From a virus: 50,665 nt of DNA. Position numbers and translations under genes: made by a program. The stretch covers positions 1 to 50,665 of the IMG/VR virus record IMGVR_UViG_3300009431_000021; one strand, written 5' to 3'. Below, one piece after another: positions 30,823-39,275 of this stretch. The stretch's first letter is position 1, and the number at the start of each line of letters is the position of its first letter. The notes under the pieces are model-generated. The model was not told where the DNA came from. It made no database searches and worked only from the letters and a program-made list of their open reading frames with translations.

Positions 30823-32084
30823 GTGCGCCTCCGCGTCATGACGACATATTCACCTAACCAATCGCGTCGGTGCGGTCGAATATTATGCGTGCGTCCGCCT
30901 CGGATTTGGGATGCGGTATGCTCCGATTGCCTTGCCGACTTGCCGCTTACTATATACGGCATCTTTAACGTCGGCATCTCTTGCGTACAGAGCCACAGTT
31001 CACCCTCTATCTCTTCGTACAGCCTCTTGAGTCCCTCTGGCTCCCGGACATCTATGTACATCTGATATTCACCGAGACGTTCAGAGATGCCGCTATGAGC
31101 AATCGTCTCACCGAGGGCGAGGCTAATAATCTGTAGTTGCGTCCTATAGGTTACCCAGTCGCGATGATACCAAAAAGTGTAGGCTTTGCCTTCACTTTTT
31201 TGCAGTGTCCCGGTACTTATCCGGTCCTGAATATATTGACTGTTCTCACGGATTTGCAAGCAGACAGGGAGCGATGGCAGGTTGGCGATGAAGGTGCTTA
31301 TCCTTTGCCTTACACGTCTCTCTGTCGAGTAGTATGGAGACAATTGAGATGCAAAGAGCAAGGTATAATCCTTCTCCATTTGTGTGGTATAGACGCTCTG
31401 TATACGCCTATCTACGATGACTCTGTAAATCTTATTAGGCAGTAAAGCGCCGCTCAGAGTAACATACAACAGTCCGTCGGAGACTGATGTGGAGAATGAT
31501 ACTTCTATGTCATCCGCCTCGCCATCGATGTCCTCGGCGATGATTGATATAATCTGGCTGTATACATCATCGAAAGTGTCACTTAGAGGCTCATCGAACT
31601 GTAAGACTATTTCATCGACGCTGCTGATATGAGCGGCATTGGTCGGTGGACTTGTAGCGGTGACAGTCAATCCGTGTTCCGCGACCAACGTGGGCACATA
31701 GACGGTTTCAATGGTCGGCGCTGGTACCCTATCATGCGGCACGCCCACCTGCGCGGAAGTGGTGAACGTGACCACAATAGTAGAGCTAAGGGGATTACCT
31801 TCATCATCCTGGAGGTATATGTTGTTCAATCCGTTGTCATGTCCGAGTACAACAAGGGTATACGATGACTCTGGCAACAGATACTGTTGTGGCGTAACTG
31901 TAATCGTCCGCGCCGCGTCATCATATGACAGAGATACCTGTACCTGTTGACTGCCTGCCAGGGTAAGGTTGATTACCTCACCTGATATGCTATTTTCATT
32001 TACAGGGACATCGGAGATGATGGTGACGCGTTCATCGATGTCAAAATCCTTTGCCCCGTTGCTCGGATTAACTGTTAGTTGCAT
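30819..32084 (-). CDS. Neck/adaptor candidate with N-terminal Ig-like (Big_5-type) domains
   Basis: 421 residues. The first 230 or so contain two SbsA/Big_5-like Ig domains: NPSNGAKDFDIDERVTIISD ... LLPESSYTLVVLG, then TNAAHISSVDEIVLQFDEPL ... LLPNKIYRVIVD. Both have the NA-DVS...I.FDEP... PNT.Y.V pattern. The C-terminal 190 residues are a separate alpha/beta domain (STERRVRQRISTFIANLPSL) with a basic tail. A palindromic repeat encodes KSEGKAYTF inside this part (31171-31202). The stop overlaps the next start. Between capsid and sheath genes, it is probably a head-tail connector or neck decoration. Function inferred from position. Confidence 0.6.
   Translation of the reverse strand: MQLTVNPSNGAKDFDIDERVTIISDVPVNENSISGEVINLTLAGSQQVQVSLSYDDAARTITVTPQQYLLPESSYTLVVLGHDNGLNNIYLQDDEGNPLSSTIVVTFTTSAQVGVPHDRVPAPTIETVYVPTLVAEHGLTVTATSPPTNAAHISSVDEIVLQFDEPLSDTFDDVYSQIISIIAEDIDGEADDIEVSFSTSVSDGLLYVTLSGALLPNKIYRVIVDRRIQSVYTTQMEKDYTLLFASQLSPYYSTERRVRQRISTFIANLPSLPVCLQIRENSQYIQDRISTGTLQKSEGKAYTFWYHRDWVTYRTQLQIISLALGETIAHSGISERLGEYQMYIDVREPEGLKRLYEEIEGELWLCTQEMPTLKMPYIVSGKSARQSEHTASQIRGGRTHNIRPHRRDWLGEYVVMTRRRT
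31171..31202. repeat. In-gene hairpin element, GGCTTTGCC family
   Basis: Arms CAAAAAGTGTAGGC and GCCTTCACTTTTTTG around TTT, with one mismatch. On the coding strand it reads in frame as KSEGKAYTF within the 421-residue protein. Related hairpins occur in at least five other unrelated genes in this window. Confidence 0.8.
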
Positions 32085-32799
32085 TGGATTTTACCTCTAC
32101 GGTTTCTTTCTCGATAAAGCTGTAGCCATTCATCTTAGACAATTTGTCATCGAGCCATTCTAATAGTGACTTCCTTGGATTCATATCGCGTCCTTCTCTA
32201 TCACGGATGTACATTATCTTTTGGACGAGCTGTCGGTCATCTCCCTTATTAATCATCTCACTTAGTTGTGCTATAATCTTTCGCACGCCCAACAGTAATA
32301 GGTCATCAGCCCACTTCTTAATCTCTTGTGTGACTACATCTAACGGCTTATCTATTAAATCTTTGGCTGGCTGAGGGATTAATGATTCGACCACGGCATT
32401 ATATCGGGCTCTAAAACTGGCATCATCTGTCTCTATATCGCTGAACATCAGCTCTGCGCCCAAGGTATTATGTACATCGATTATCTGTCCTGTCTGAATA
32501 CCGGCAAGAAGTACAAATTCAGACAGATTGCCAAGGGGTTTGCCCAATGGATTCTTAATTGTAAGATGATGCTCCAACACGTCAGCTTCATCGGCGCCCT
32601 TAGCTACCACCTTGCCATCTGTATTAAGTATAGGAATAGGCGCCTCCAGGTTCAGGTCAACGTCCAATGACCAAAATGCGGCTTTGTTGCAATTCAATTT
32701 CACTCGTCCTACAATGTTCTCTTCCTTGCCGGTTACTTTGCTTAGCTTCGTACCAAAGTCAGGTGTATCCTGTTTTTCTTTCGCCTTTTCTTCTGCCAT
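32068..32799 (-). CDS. Structural protein after the capsid gene (unknown)
   Basis: 243 residues from MAEEKAKEKQDTPDFGTKLS. This ATG has AGGAGAATCAA directly in front. The frame is open further upstream through the tagged hairpin region, but that extension (rich in SER and repeats) is unlikely to be used. A lysine/glutamate-rich N-terminus leads to a mixed alpha/beta body (IVGRVKLNCNKAAFWSLDVD) and a helical C-terminus. Head-completion or capsid-associated protein by position; no family recognised. Confidence 0.6.
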   Translation of the reverse strand: MAEEKAKEKQDTPDFGTKLSKVTGKEENIVGRVKLNCNKAAFWSLDVDLNLEAPIPILNTDGKVVAKGADEADVLEHHLTIKNPLGKPLGNLSEFVLLAGIQTGQIIDVHNTLGAELMFSDIETDDASFRARYNAVVESLIPQPAKDLIDKPLDVVTQEIKKWADDLLLLGVRKIIAQLSEMINKGDDRQLVQKIMYIRDREGRDMNPRKSLLEWLDDKLSKMNGYSFIEKETVEVKSNATNS

Positions 32800-32823
32800 T
32801 TGATTCTCCTTCGCTTCGCTCAA

Positions 32824-32849
32824 CTGGTCAAGGAAAAGCACTTGACCAG
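32824..32849. repeat. Hairpin element CTGGTCAAG, copy 1 (tagged)
   Basis: 9-bp perfect arms CTGGTCAAG / CTTGACCAG with an 8-nt loop, preceded on the plus strand by TCGCTTCGCTCAA and followed by AAAAA. It is one of two tandem copies (46-bp spacing) in the 200-bp gap between the capsid gene and the next gene. The layout matches the elements at 1447-1496 and 16411-16460. Confidence 0.85.
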
Positions 32850-32869
32850 AAAAACCCTCACTTCGTTCG

Positions 32870-32895
32870 CTGGTCAAGGAGAAGCACTTGACCAG
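32870..32895. repeat. Hairpin element CTGGTCAAG, copy 2 (tagged)
   Basis: Second tandem copy with identical arms and a loop differing at one base. It is preceded by CTCACTTCGTTCG, a variant of the tag, and followed by AAAAGC. Either hairpin could also act in processing or attenuation of the capsid transcript, but there is no proper U-run on the minus strand. The rest of the gap (32896-33003) holds GGTGATTGG/TGGTGATTAG-like short repeats and no ORF. Confidence 0.85.
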
Positions 32896-33003
32896 AAAAG
32901 CTCCGCCCTTTCTGGTAATTGGTGATTGGTTAGTGGTGATTAGTATTACTCCACCACTCCACCAGTCTACCTGCTTCTTGGTGCCAGTCCATCACTCATC
33001 ACT

Positions 33004-34287
33004 TTATGATGGTAATGGATTGTTGCTGGCATCCCATACGAGTTTAGATTCCCAATCATATCCTTTGGCGGTTGAAATTTCCACTGCTGACACTAAGTAT
33101 CGCCCGTTGTTCTTGGGCGCAACGTTCCAGAACTCAAGCAACATCATATCTGTTATCGAATGCAGCGGGTCTTCCCATTTTTTCGTAGTAACGGGTCCAC
33201 CGTCAAGGTAGATACCCACCTGGTCATTGACAGCCATAATCAGCGTTGTTGTCTGAGTTGTCGGGTTGTATGGGATAAATGGTGACACGACAATGCGCAA
33301 CGGCTGCGGGAAAAGTGAAGGTATATCAGCGTACAGAGTAGATTGATTGGGCAACTCAGGATTAGGCGTAGCAAATCCTCTTTGTCCCCAAGATGCTATT
33401 TGTACGTTACCCTGTGGTGCTTTGAACAGCGTACCACCGTTTAACATGGCGAATGTGCGCAGTTCAGGAGATGTGGCGAATATCTTCCATGCCCACGGAT
33501 TCATTATCAGCATATCAGGCATGACTGACTCGGTGAGCATGTACGCCATCATTTCAAAAAGGTCATCCAATATCATCGTACCGTTGAGAGCCCCGGCGAT
33601 ATCCCTACCATGTACTCTTCTTGCAGTAGGCGTTAAGTTGACGCCGGCAGGAGGGGTGGCGCCGCCGTGTATATGGCAACGGCTCCATCGGATGACCTTC
33701 TGCCAGACGTCTACCTCTTTGGCTCTCGCCATTTCTCGACTGGCTTCATCCAGTATCCATTGAACGACAGGCCACTTGGAATACTGAACTACTTCCTCGG
33801 TGAACTGCAATCGCAAGCCCCACTTTTCCGTCTTGACGCCAGCAGTCGCCTCGAACGTGATTATCGCCGAATTTGGTTCGCCCTGTGGCGAGACTCTGCT
33901 GGCAGCGCCGATAAGTCCGCTTGTCATAACCGGCTCATAGACGGTATCGCGTTCCATCGGCATGTTCGTCAAGAGTGATTGGGCTACAAGCAACGGTTGA
34001 GCAGAGCGCTCGACTGTGCGCGTGATACTGTGGGTCAAAGCCAGGGGAACATCCTGCGGAGTGATAGCATCCTCCATGTTGTTCTCCTTGGCGTTCCATA
34101 CGATTATCTCTTTGACTGCGCCCTCGAAGTGCTTGACCATGTCGAGCGGCTTCACCCTTGGATTGCGCCTGTCTTCATCGAGTATGTATCCGCCATTATC
34201 CCAGATGTCGGCCACCTGGTCAATGACACCGTACCATACTCTATCAATGTTGCGGTCATCTAAGTATTGACCTGTGTAGTTCGGCAT
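33004..34287 (-). CDS. Major capsid protein (HK97-like fold)
   Basis: 427 residues, RBS AGGAGTGAGATCAA. It is preceded by portal, protease and an accessory capsid gene, the expected order. The sequence has a helical N-arm, then E-loop and spine-helix type sequence (VKTEKWGLRLQFTEEVVQYS, ILDEASREMARAKEVDVWQK), a P-domain and A-domain region (ESVMPDMLIMNPWAWKIFAT) and C-terminal strands (PLRIVVSPFIPYNPTTQTTT). It probably forms the icosahedral shell after proteolysis by the upstream protease. Assignment rests on order, size and HK97-type pattern. Confidence 0.85.
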   Translation of the reverse strand: MPNYTGQYLDDRNIDRVWYGVIDQVADIWDNGGYILDEDRRNPRVKPLDMVKHFEGAVKEIIVWNAKENNMEDAITPQDVPLALTHSITRTVERSAQPLLVAQSLLTNMPMERDTVYEPVMTSGLIGAASRVSPQGEPNSAIITFEATAGVKTEKWGLRLQFTEEVVQYSKWPVVQWILDEASREMARAKEVDVWQKVIRWSRCHIHGGATPPAGVNLTPTARRVHGRDIAGALNGTMILDDLFEMMAYMLTESVMPDMLIMNPWAWKIFATSPELRTFAMLNGGTLFKAPQGNVQIASWGQRGFATPNPELPNQSTLYADIPSLFPQPLRIVVSPFIPYNPTTQTTTLIMAVNDQVGIYLDGGPVTTKKWEDPLHSITDMMLLEFWNVAPKNNGRYLVSAVEISTAKGYDWESKLVWDASNNPLPS

Positions 34288-34349
34288 TTGATCTCACTCC
34301 TATATCAGTTAATTACATGCGAATAGTGGTATTAGTTATCACTTACTCG

Positions 34350-35744
34350 TTACCGACATTGCAGATTTATCCACATGCCTCTTGCTTGCTCCGGGTCAGT
34401 CTGACCTGAATCCCAAATGTGTGGCGGTAGCCCGTTAGTGCCACTGCCTACCAGTCCTAAGCCGGGCGCCGTCTGCACCATGTTGCCTGCGTTGCGGGAC
34501 CACGGATATTGTGGATTCTTCCAGTCGCCAGCTTCTTCAATCGTATATACGCGCCCGATGATTTGGTCGGGGGCATCATACCCAGGTGTGAACTTGACCG
34601 GATTGCCAAATCTATCAGACATGACATAATCGCCTTCACTTAGACGTGTATCTGGACGAGAGAATCCAGGCGTTACTATGCTGATGCGGGTATAGGCGCC
34701 ATAAGATTGGGCTGTAGCCGCAGTTAGCAGCTTGGTGTTACGGTCAACGGCGGTATAGTTGAACGCGCTTCCACCCGGTACAATCAATTGCCCCGCATCG
34801 GCGAAGGGGGCCGTATCGTCCACGTATATTTGGTCGCTGGATACCTCACCTGTCACATAGTTGCTGCCGCGGGCTACATAGTAAACCCATACATCTTTGT
34901 CAGCCGGAATGTCAACCAAGAATTGGAGTTGGTCTACTCCGCCTGTTCCACCGTTCGCAACGATGTTAATGTTCGTATACTCTTCAAAGTTGGTGGCATT
35001 GAACGGAACAGGACCGGTGTTCTCATCCATAACGAATACCTTAACTTCGTAATTGGTATCTTGCAAGGAGACACCATTCAAGACGCCGGCGAACGCCAGG
35101 TCTTCATTATGAGTACCAGTCCATCCTGTGCTTGTATTAAACTTCTGCCCACTTCCCCATATAATCTCATTGCGTTGCATACCCATATGAATGAGATATG
35201 CCGCATCGGACCCGCCATCATTAATAGCAGATATGAACGGGTAATGCGCCCATCCGAGTGTAGCGACGGCTACGCCTTCTCCCTGCGGGTCGAAGTTGAT
35301 GTACACTTCAGATGTATCCTGATAGGCGTCGTGGAACAGCACGCCGAATGGCTTGTTCGGCGGAATCACTACTTCAGCGCCGATGTCGCTAGAAAGAACA
35401 GCATCGTTATCGGTTCCCTGCTTCAAGACGAGATGGTCAACATCAAGCTGTGAGTATACGCCGACGACTGATTCTACGCCGCCATTACACGGCACCAGAT
35501 AATTGTTCTCGTCTACCGACACTATCGTACCCGCCTTCATGACGGTAGGTATCATCGGATTGGTATCCTTCTGGATGAATTCGATGACCGGCAGGTACGG
35601 AGCAGGACGGAGAGAAGCTGAAGGCACCTTCGAGCTGTCGTACATCGCCCCGGTCTCTACGCCCTCGAAGTGATATTTATGAGTTGTCTTCGGGAACACA
35701 CGCCGGAAGCCTACTCCCCTTAGTTGCGAGGTGCTTTGCCGCAT
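34350..35744 (-). CDS. Probable capsid accessory/decoration protein
   Basis: 464 residues, with a strong RBS AAAGGAGTGAATCATA. It lies between the protease-scaffold and the major capsid gene. The composition is beta-rich and cysteine-poor. The N-terminal part contains YLPVIEFIQKDTNPMIPTVM then KAGTIVSVDENNYLVPC, a pattern common in capsid-associated proteins. Later come Ig-like strands with VYINFDPQGEGVAVATLGWA and a glycine-rich C-terminus. Placement suggests decoration, vertex or minor capsid protein. No family could be named with certainty. Confidence 0.65.
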   Translation of the reverse strand: MRQSTSQLRGVGFRRVFPKTTHKYHFEGVETGAMYDSSKVPSASLRPAPYLPVIEFIQKDTNPMIPTVMKAGTIVSVDENNYLVPCNGGVESVVGVYSQLDVDHLVLKQGTDNDAVLSSDIGAEVVIPPNKPFGVLFHDAYQDTSEVYINFDPQGEGVAVATLGWAHYPFISAINDGGSDAAYLIHMGMQRNEIIWGSGQKFNTSTGWTGTHNEDLAFAGVLNGVSLQDTNYEVKVFVMDENTGPVPFNATNFEEYTNINIVANGGTGGVDQLQFLVDIPADKDVWVYYVARGSNYVTGEVSSDQIYVDDTAPFADAGQLIVPGGSAFNYTAVDRNTKLLTAATAQSYGAYTRISIVTPGFSRPDTRLSEGDYVMSDRFGNPVKFTPGYDAPDQIIGRVYTIEEAGDWKNPQYPWSRNAGNMVQTAPGLGLVGSGTNGLPPHIWDSGQTDPEQARGMWINLQCR

Positions 35745-35773
35745 TATGATTCACTCCTTTATTTTAGCATTTA

Positions 35774-37771
35774 TCACTCATCATTATTATCTTTATCTTT
35801 GTCATGCTTGAGCTTAAGCCTGGTCTGGACATCAGTTAAGTCTCCGTTTGAACTTTCGTGGCCTTTCTTATCTTTGACTTGCTCATCTTCGCTGCCTACA
35901 CCAGGATTATCGACGTTCTTCAGGTCCTTCTTATCCTCCTCTGGCTTCTCCGCTACCTGGGTATCGGCTATGGCATCCTTCAGAGAATCGATGCTTCTCT
36001 CCAACAGAGATTTGCGGATGCCGTCTATTTGTTCCTTCGTCTTGTTACCATACTGATTACTTCTAAGTTCTATCAACTTGTCAACAAGATTATCTTTGAG
36101 AGCATCTTCAAGCTCTTCGACGCGTTCGCTTAACTTTTCATATTCTTCTTTAATCTTGTCGAACGCCTCTTTAAGCGTATTCTTATCCCTCTCGGCTGCG
36201 ACTAACTTCTGCTTCAATTCGACTGTCGAGTCCTCGACCAATTCCTTGATGCGCGGAATCTCCAACAGTTCATCGAATGTCTTGTCGGCGAAGTCGTCGT
36301 CACCAATATCCTCTCTCAGAAGCCCGATGTCAGCGAGTGTGACTTTCTCCGCTTCATCGGCGAGCTTCTGGATTTCGGCGTCTGAGAACTTCATTCCCAT
36401 GTTCCTCCCTTTTCTTTTCAAGCATGCTACTGTCCTTGCCTTCTGAGCAGGTGTCAGCCATTTAGCCCTGCCAATCAATCGTAAGCCTGCCGTAACATGC
36501 GGCTTATCATTGGCAGGGAACGTAGGCTTACCCGTCTTTGGATGCTTTGGTCCGCAAAATGCGCTCGTAGGCAAAGCATTGCGTTGCTTGGCGGTTAATT
36601 TAGCGTCATGCGCCTTTGACTCATCAACGTTATTGTCATCAGATTTATTGTCAAATGACCTGTTCTCAGGCACATATACAGGTACTTTGTCCTGCTTCTT
36701 CTCCGGTGTCCTATGTTCATGTCTGCCTTCATAATTAGTGCCATCATGTATATGTGCGCCTGATTGACCACGTCCCTTGATGCCGGCATGCTTATGCAAT
36801 CCGATAAAATTGTTGGCGTCATGTACATGGTCACCATCAATCTTTTTAGGACCATTATGGTCTTCATCGTAATGTCCATGCTTTCCCGTCGGATTAACCA
36901 GGTCATGAGTGTGATATCCGCTATAAGAGACGTTATCAACGCTCCTTACTACAGTAACCACCTGCGGAATGCTGTCGCAGAATTCCATGAAGGCGGAGCA
37001 ATCGTCATCCTCATACTGTTCAAAGACATTCTTCTGTTCAGCATCAGTCATGTTAATCAACGCTTCTTGAGCCTTGTTGAACGCGAACAGCTCAACGCCC
37101 ATAATCTCGCTATCCTTGAACTGTGTCTCCACTATGCGCGCTAACTCATCAGCAGGATGATTGACGACAGCGCTGTGCTTGTACTGCATCTCATCGGGGA
37201 TGAGAAAGTACCTTACATCGTCTACAACACTGCCCGGTGTATGGTCACATGGGTGGGGCTCATCCGATGATTCATCATACCATACATGCCCACATCTGCA
37301 TGTGAACTTGTTGGTGTCGAACGATACGGATATGCCCATATAGCGCCCATCGAGCGCCTTCCTGACCGCCTCTTCATCGGAGATGGTATTCGTCAACTGT
37401 ATCTTGCCGAGTCCCTGCGGGGATAAGGCGGATATCTCCTCGAAGGAGGCGTCCTCCCAGTTGGAATACTTCTTCTTGAACTCATCGGAAGCTATATCGA
37501 CGAATTTGGCGTTCAGTGTGATGCCAATCGCATCGACATCGTCCTTGTGGTGGACGAGGAACGGCTTGCCGTACGGCTTGACGAACGAAGAACAGCCCGC
37601 TTTCATCTTATCAGGACGATAGAAGCGATGATTCTTGTTCACGATGCCAGAGCGCGTTGCGTTGAGCGTAGCTATCAATACCTGACCATCGACGCCATCG
37701 GAGAACAATCCAAGATTGCGTTCAGCTATATTCGGTATACGATAAATAGTGATATCCTCTAACGTTATCAC
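35774..37771 (-). CDS. Prohead protease fused to scaffold
   Basis: 665 residues from a GTG with AAAGGAGTACACAGC in front. Residues 1-225 are a herpesvirus-assemblin/prohead-type serine protease: FLVHHKDDVDAIG (catalytic His about 74/75) and GRYMGISVSFD (Ser about 148/150). A putative zinc site, CRCGHVW ... HPCDH (about 158-177), is inserted after the serine strand. Residues 285-353 are very rich in histidine. Residues 391-460 (KLTAKQRNALPTSAFCGPKH ... GLRLIGRAKWLTPAQKARTV) match the short DUF6582-type module often seen in phage protease and capsid proteins. Residues from about 460 are charged coiled coil, a scaffold. It would shape and then clear the prohead and self-cleave. Confidence 0.88.
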   Translation of the reverse strand: MITLEDITIYRIPNIAERNLGLFSDGVDGQVLIATLNATRSGIVNKNHRFYRPDKMKAGCSSFVKPYGKPFLVHHKDDVDAIGITLNAKFVDIASDEFKKKYSNWEDASFEEISALSPQGLGKIQLTNTISDEEAVRKALDGRYMGISVSFDTNKFTCRCGHVWYDESSDEPHPCDHTPGSVVDDVRYFLIPDEMQYKHSAVVNHPADELARIVETQFKDSEIMGVELFAFNKAQEALINMTDAEQKNVFEQYEDDDCSAFMEFCDSIPQVVTVVRSVDNVSYSGYHTHDLVNPTGKHGHYDEDHNGPKKIDGDHVHDANNFIGLHKHAGIKGRGQSGAHIHDGTNYEGRHEHRTPEKKQDKVPVYVPENRSFDNKSDDNNVDESKAHDAKLTAKQRNALPTSAFCGPKHPKTGKPTFPANDKPHVTAGLRLIGRAKWLTPAQKARTVACLKRKGRNMGMKFSDAEIQKLADEAEKVTLADIGLLREDIGDDDFADKTFDELLEIPRIKELVEDSTVELKQKLVAAERDKNTLKEAFDKIKEEYEKLSERVEELEDALKDNLVDKLIELRSNQYGNKTKEQIDGIRKSLLERSIDSLKDAIADTQVAEKPEEDKKDLKNVDNPGVGSEDEQVKDKKGHESSNGDLTDVQTRLKLKHDKDKDNNDE

Positions 37772-37786
37772 GCTGTGTACTCCTTT

Positions 37787-39253
37787 CTACTGATTTACAG
37801 GCGGTGTTGCCGCCTTCTTCTTGCCATACTGATTGGCGGGTTGGTCTCTGTTAGTCTCAGGAGCGCCTCCCACATCATCAGGCGTCGCCTTCAACTCAGC
37901 CAACGGCAACTGGATGCGTTCAAAGTAGGTGTCATATCGCTCTTCGTCAGTTATCGGGTCCATCTCCAGCCTCTGTCGCATCTCCGTCTCCGTCACCGCA
38001 TTCTTAGTATACAAGTCAGCGGCATGATTCTCACGCTTAATCTGGTCATCTACATCTATCTCCTTGAACCTCAGTTCCACCATATCTGAGTCTTCATCTA
38101 TCGGGTCAAAGCCACCTTCGAGCAATAGCTCACCGATAATCTCCATCTTGAACAGCATCGCCACTTGATTTTGGAAGTCCTTGCACAGGTCAATGCGCAT
38201 TTGCGTGATTGTCGTCGCCGTGCCCCTGTTAGCCGTACCGCCCTCGCCGTAATCGACCGCGCTCATCGCCAGTCCGGAGTGGACTCTCGTCTTGGCATGT
38301 TCAAGATACGGCTGAGCGTTCAACGCCCTGCCTTGAGCGCCCTCTACCTTCACATTAACTCGTCCGTCAGATACCAGCCATTCATCCGGCTCCATCTCGT
38401 TGACTGTCCTCTCCCATTCATCTATCTCACCTGGTCGAGCGGATGCGCCTTCCTCTCCAACCTTCAGATGCTTAACAGGGTGTAGGGACTCGTAGAGGAG
38501 TAGCTCAACGTTCTGTTCTATCCTGCGCAGCATCAGGATGTCATCCAGCACAGGTATCCACAATGACTTGCCGAACAGTTGGCCCGGCTCTCTGTTGTAC
38601 CAAAGGTGGACGACATCGGAAGGAGAATATGTCTTGACGTCCTTGTTCCTCTTGCCCTTGTAGCCCGGTCTGAATTGATTGGCTATCTCATCGATGTCGA
38701 TATTCAGCGCGGCCTCTGTCTTCGACCGCTTCTTCCTATCCTGCTTCCATTCGATGACTCTTCCTCCCTTGTCGGGGTCCCTTCTGGCGCTGAACATGCG
38801 CACCGGCTGAGGGAAGTATCCTGCCACAGGTTCTACTAATTTGTCATCTGTCTCTATCGGCTTGCCCGAACTGCTCTCAGGAGCGCGTACCTTCAGGAGG
38901 ACGGCATTGCTGTACAGGATGATATCGCGGAGCATATCACGGATTAACAGAGACGTGGGCGCCTTCGTGACGCGGGCGAGTTCACGTAATCGACGGCGGA
39001 TGTAGTCTACGGCGGTTTTGTCCTTACCGGTGATAGCCCAGCCTTCCTTCGTACACAGGGTAAGATGCTTGTTGACGGCGAGCATAAAGTAGCTGTCTGT
39101 GAGCCATGCCTTATAGATGGTATCCATATCGTAATCTGGCCCCTTGAACTCATCGCGGCTCTTGACGTCTACAAGCCCGTACCCTTTGACCGTCTTCAGT
39201 CGGGTCATATCGGTAAATCCGCTATTTACATCCACGCCGAATAAGTTAATCAT
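37787..39253 (-). CDS. Portal protein
   Basis: 488 residues, within the usual portal range. Recognisable portal features are an N-terminal wing region (MDTIYKAWLTDSYFMLAVNK), clip/stem-type sequence YSPSDVVHLWYNREPGQLFG + KSLWIPVLDDILMLRRIEQN, and the later segment QGRALNAQPYLEHAKTRVHS then GLAMSAVDYGEGGTANRGTA. The C-terminus has the usual TETEMRQRLEMDPITDEERY (adjacent-residue metal-free tail) and a low-complexity end. It would form the dodecameric ring at the capsid vertex that takes DNA from TerL and seats the neck. The order portal-protease-capsid is classical. Confidence 0.93.
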   Translation of the reverse strand: MINLFGVDVNSGFTDMTRLKTVKGYGLVDVKSRDEFKGPDYDMDTIYKAWLTDSYFMLAVNKHLTLCTKEGWAITGKDKTAVDYIRRRLRELARVTKAPTSLLIRDMLRDIILYSNAVLLKVRAPESSSGKPIETDDKLVEPVAGYFPQPVRMFSARRDPDKGGRVIEWKQDRKKRSKTEAALNIDIDEIANQFRPGYKGKRNKDVKTYSPSDVVHLWYNREPGQLFGKSLWIPVLDDILMLRRIEQNVELLLYESLHPVKHLKVGEEGASARPGEIDEWERTVNEMEPDEWLVSDGRVNVKVEGAQGRALNAQPYLEHAKTRVHSGLAMSAVDYGEGGTANRGTATTITQMRIDLCKDFQNQVAMLFKMEIIGELLLEGGFDPIDEDSDMVELRFKEIDVDDQIKRENHAADLYTKNAVTETEMRQRLEMDPITDEERYDTYFERIQLPLAELKATPDDVGGAPETNRDQPANQYGKKKAATPPVNQ

Positions 39254-39275
39254 TGTTCTTTCAGCCCTTAGTGCC

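Noticed and set aside
32809-32900. Reading the tandem hairpins after the capsid gene as intrinsic terminators
   Set aside because: On the transcribed (minus) strand neither stem is followed by a U-run; the tag and tandem layout fit the dispersed element better. A role in processing is still possible.
34788-35453. A 221-residue plus-strand ORF inside the capsid accessory gene
   Set aside because: Opposite to a well-supported gene with an RBS; composition looks like an antisense shadow.
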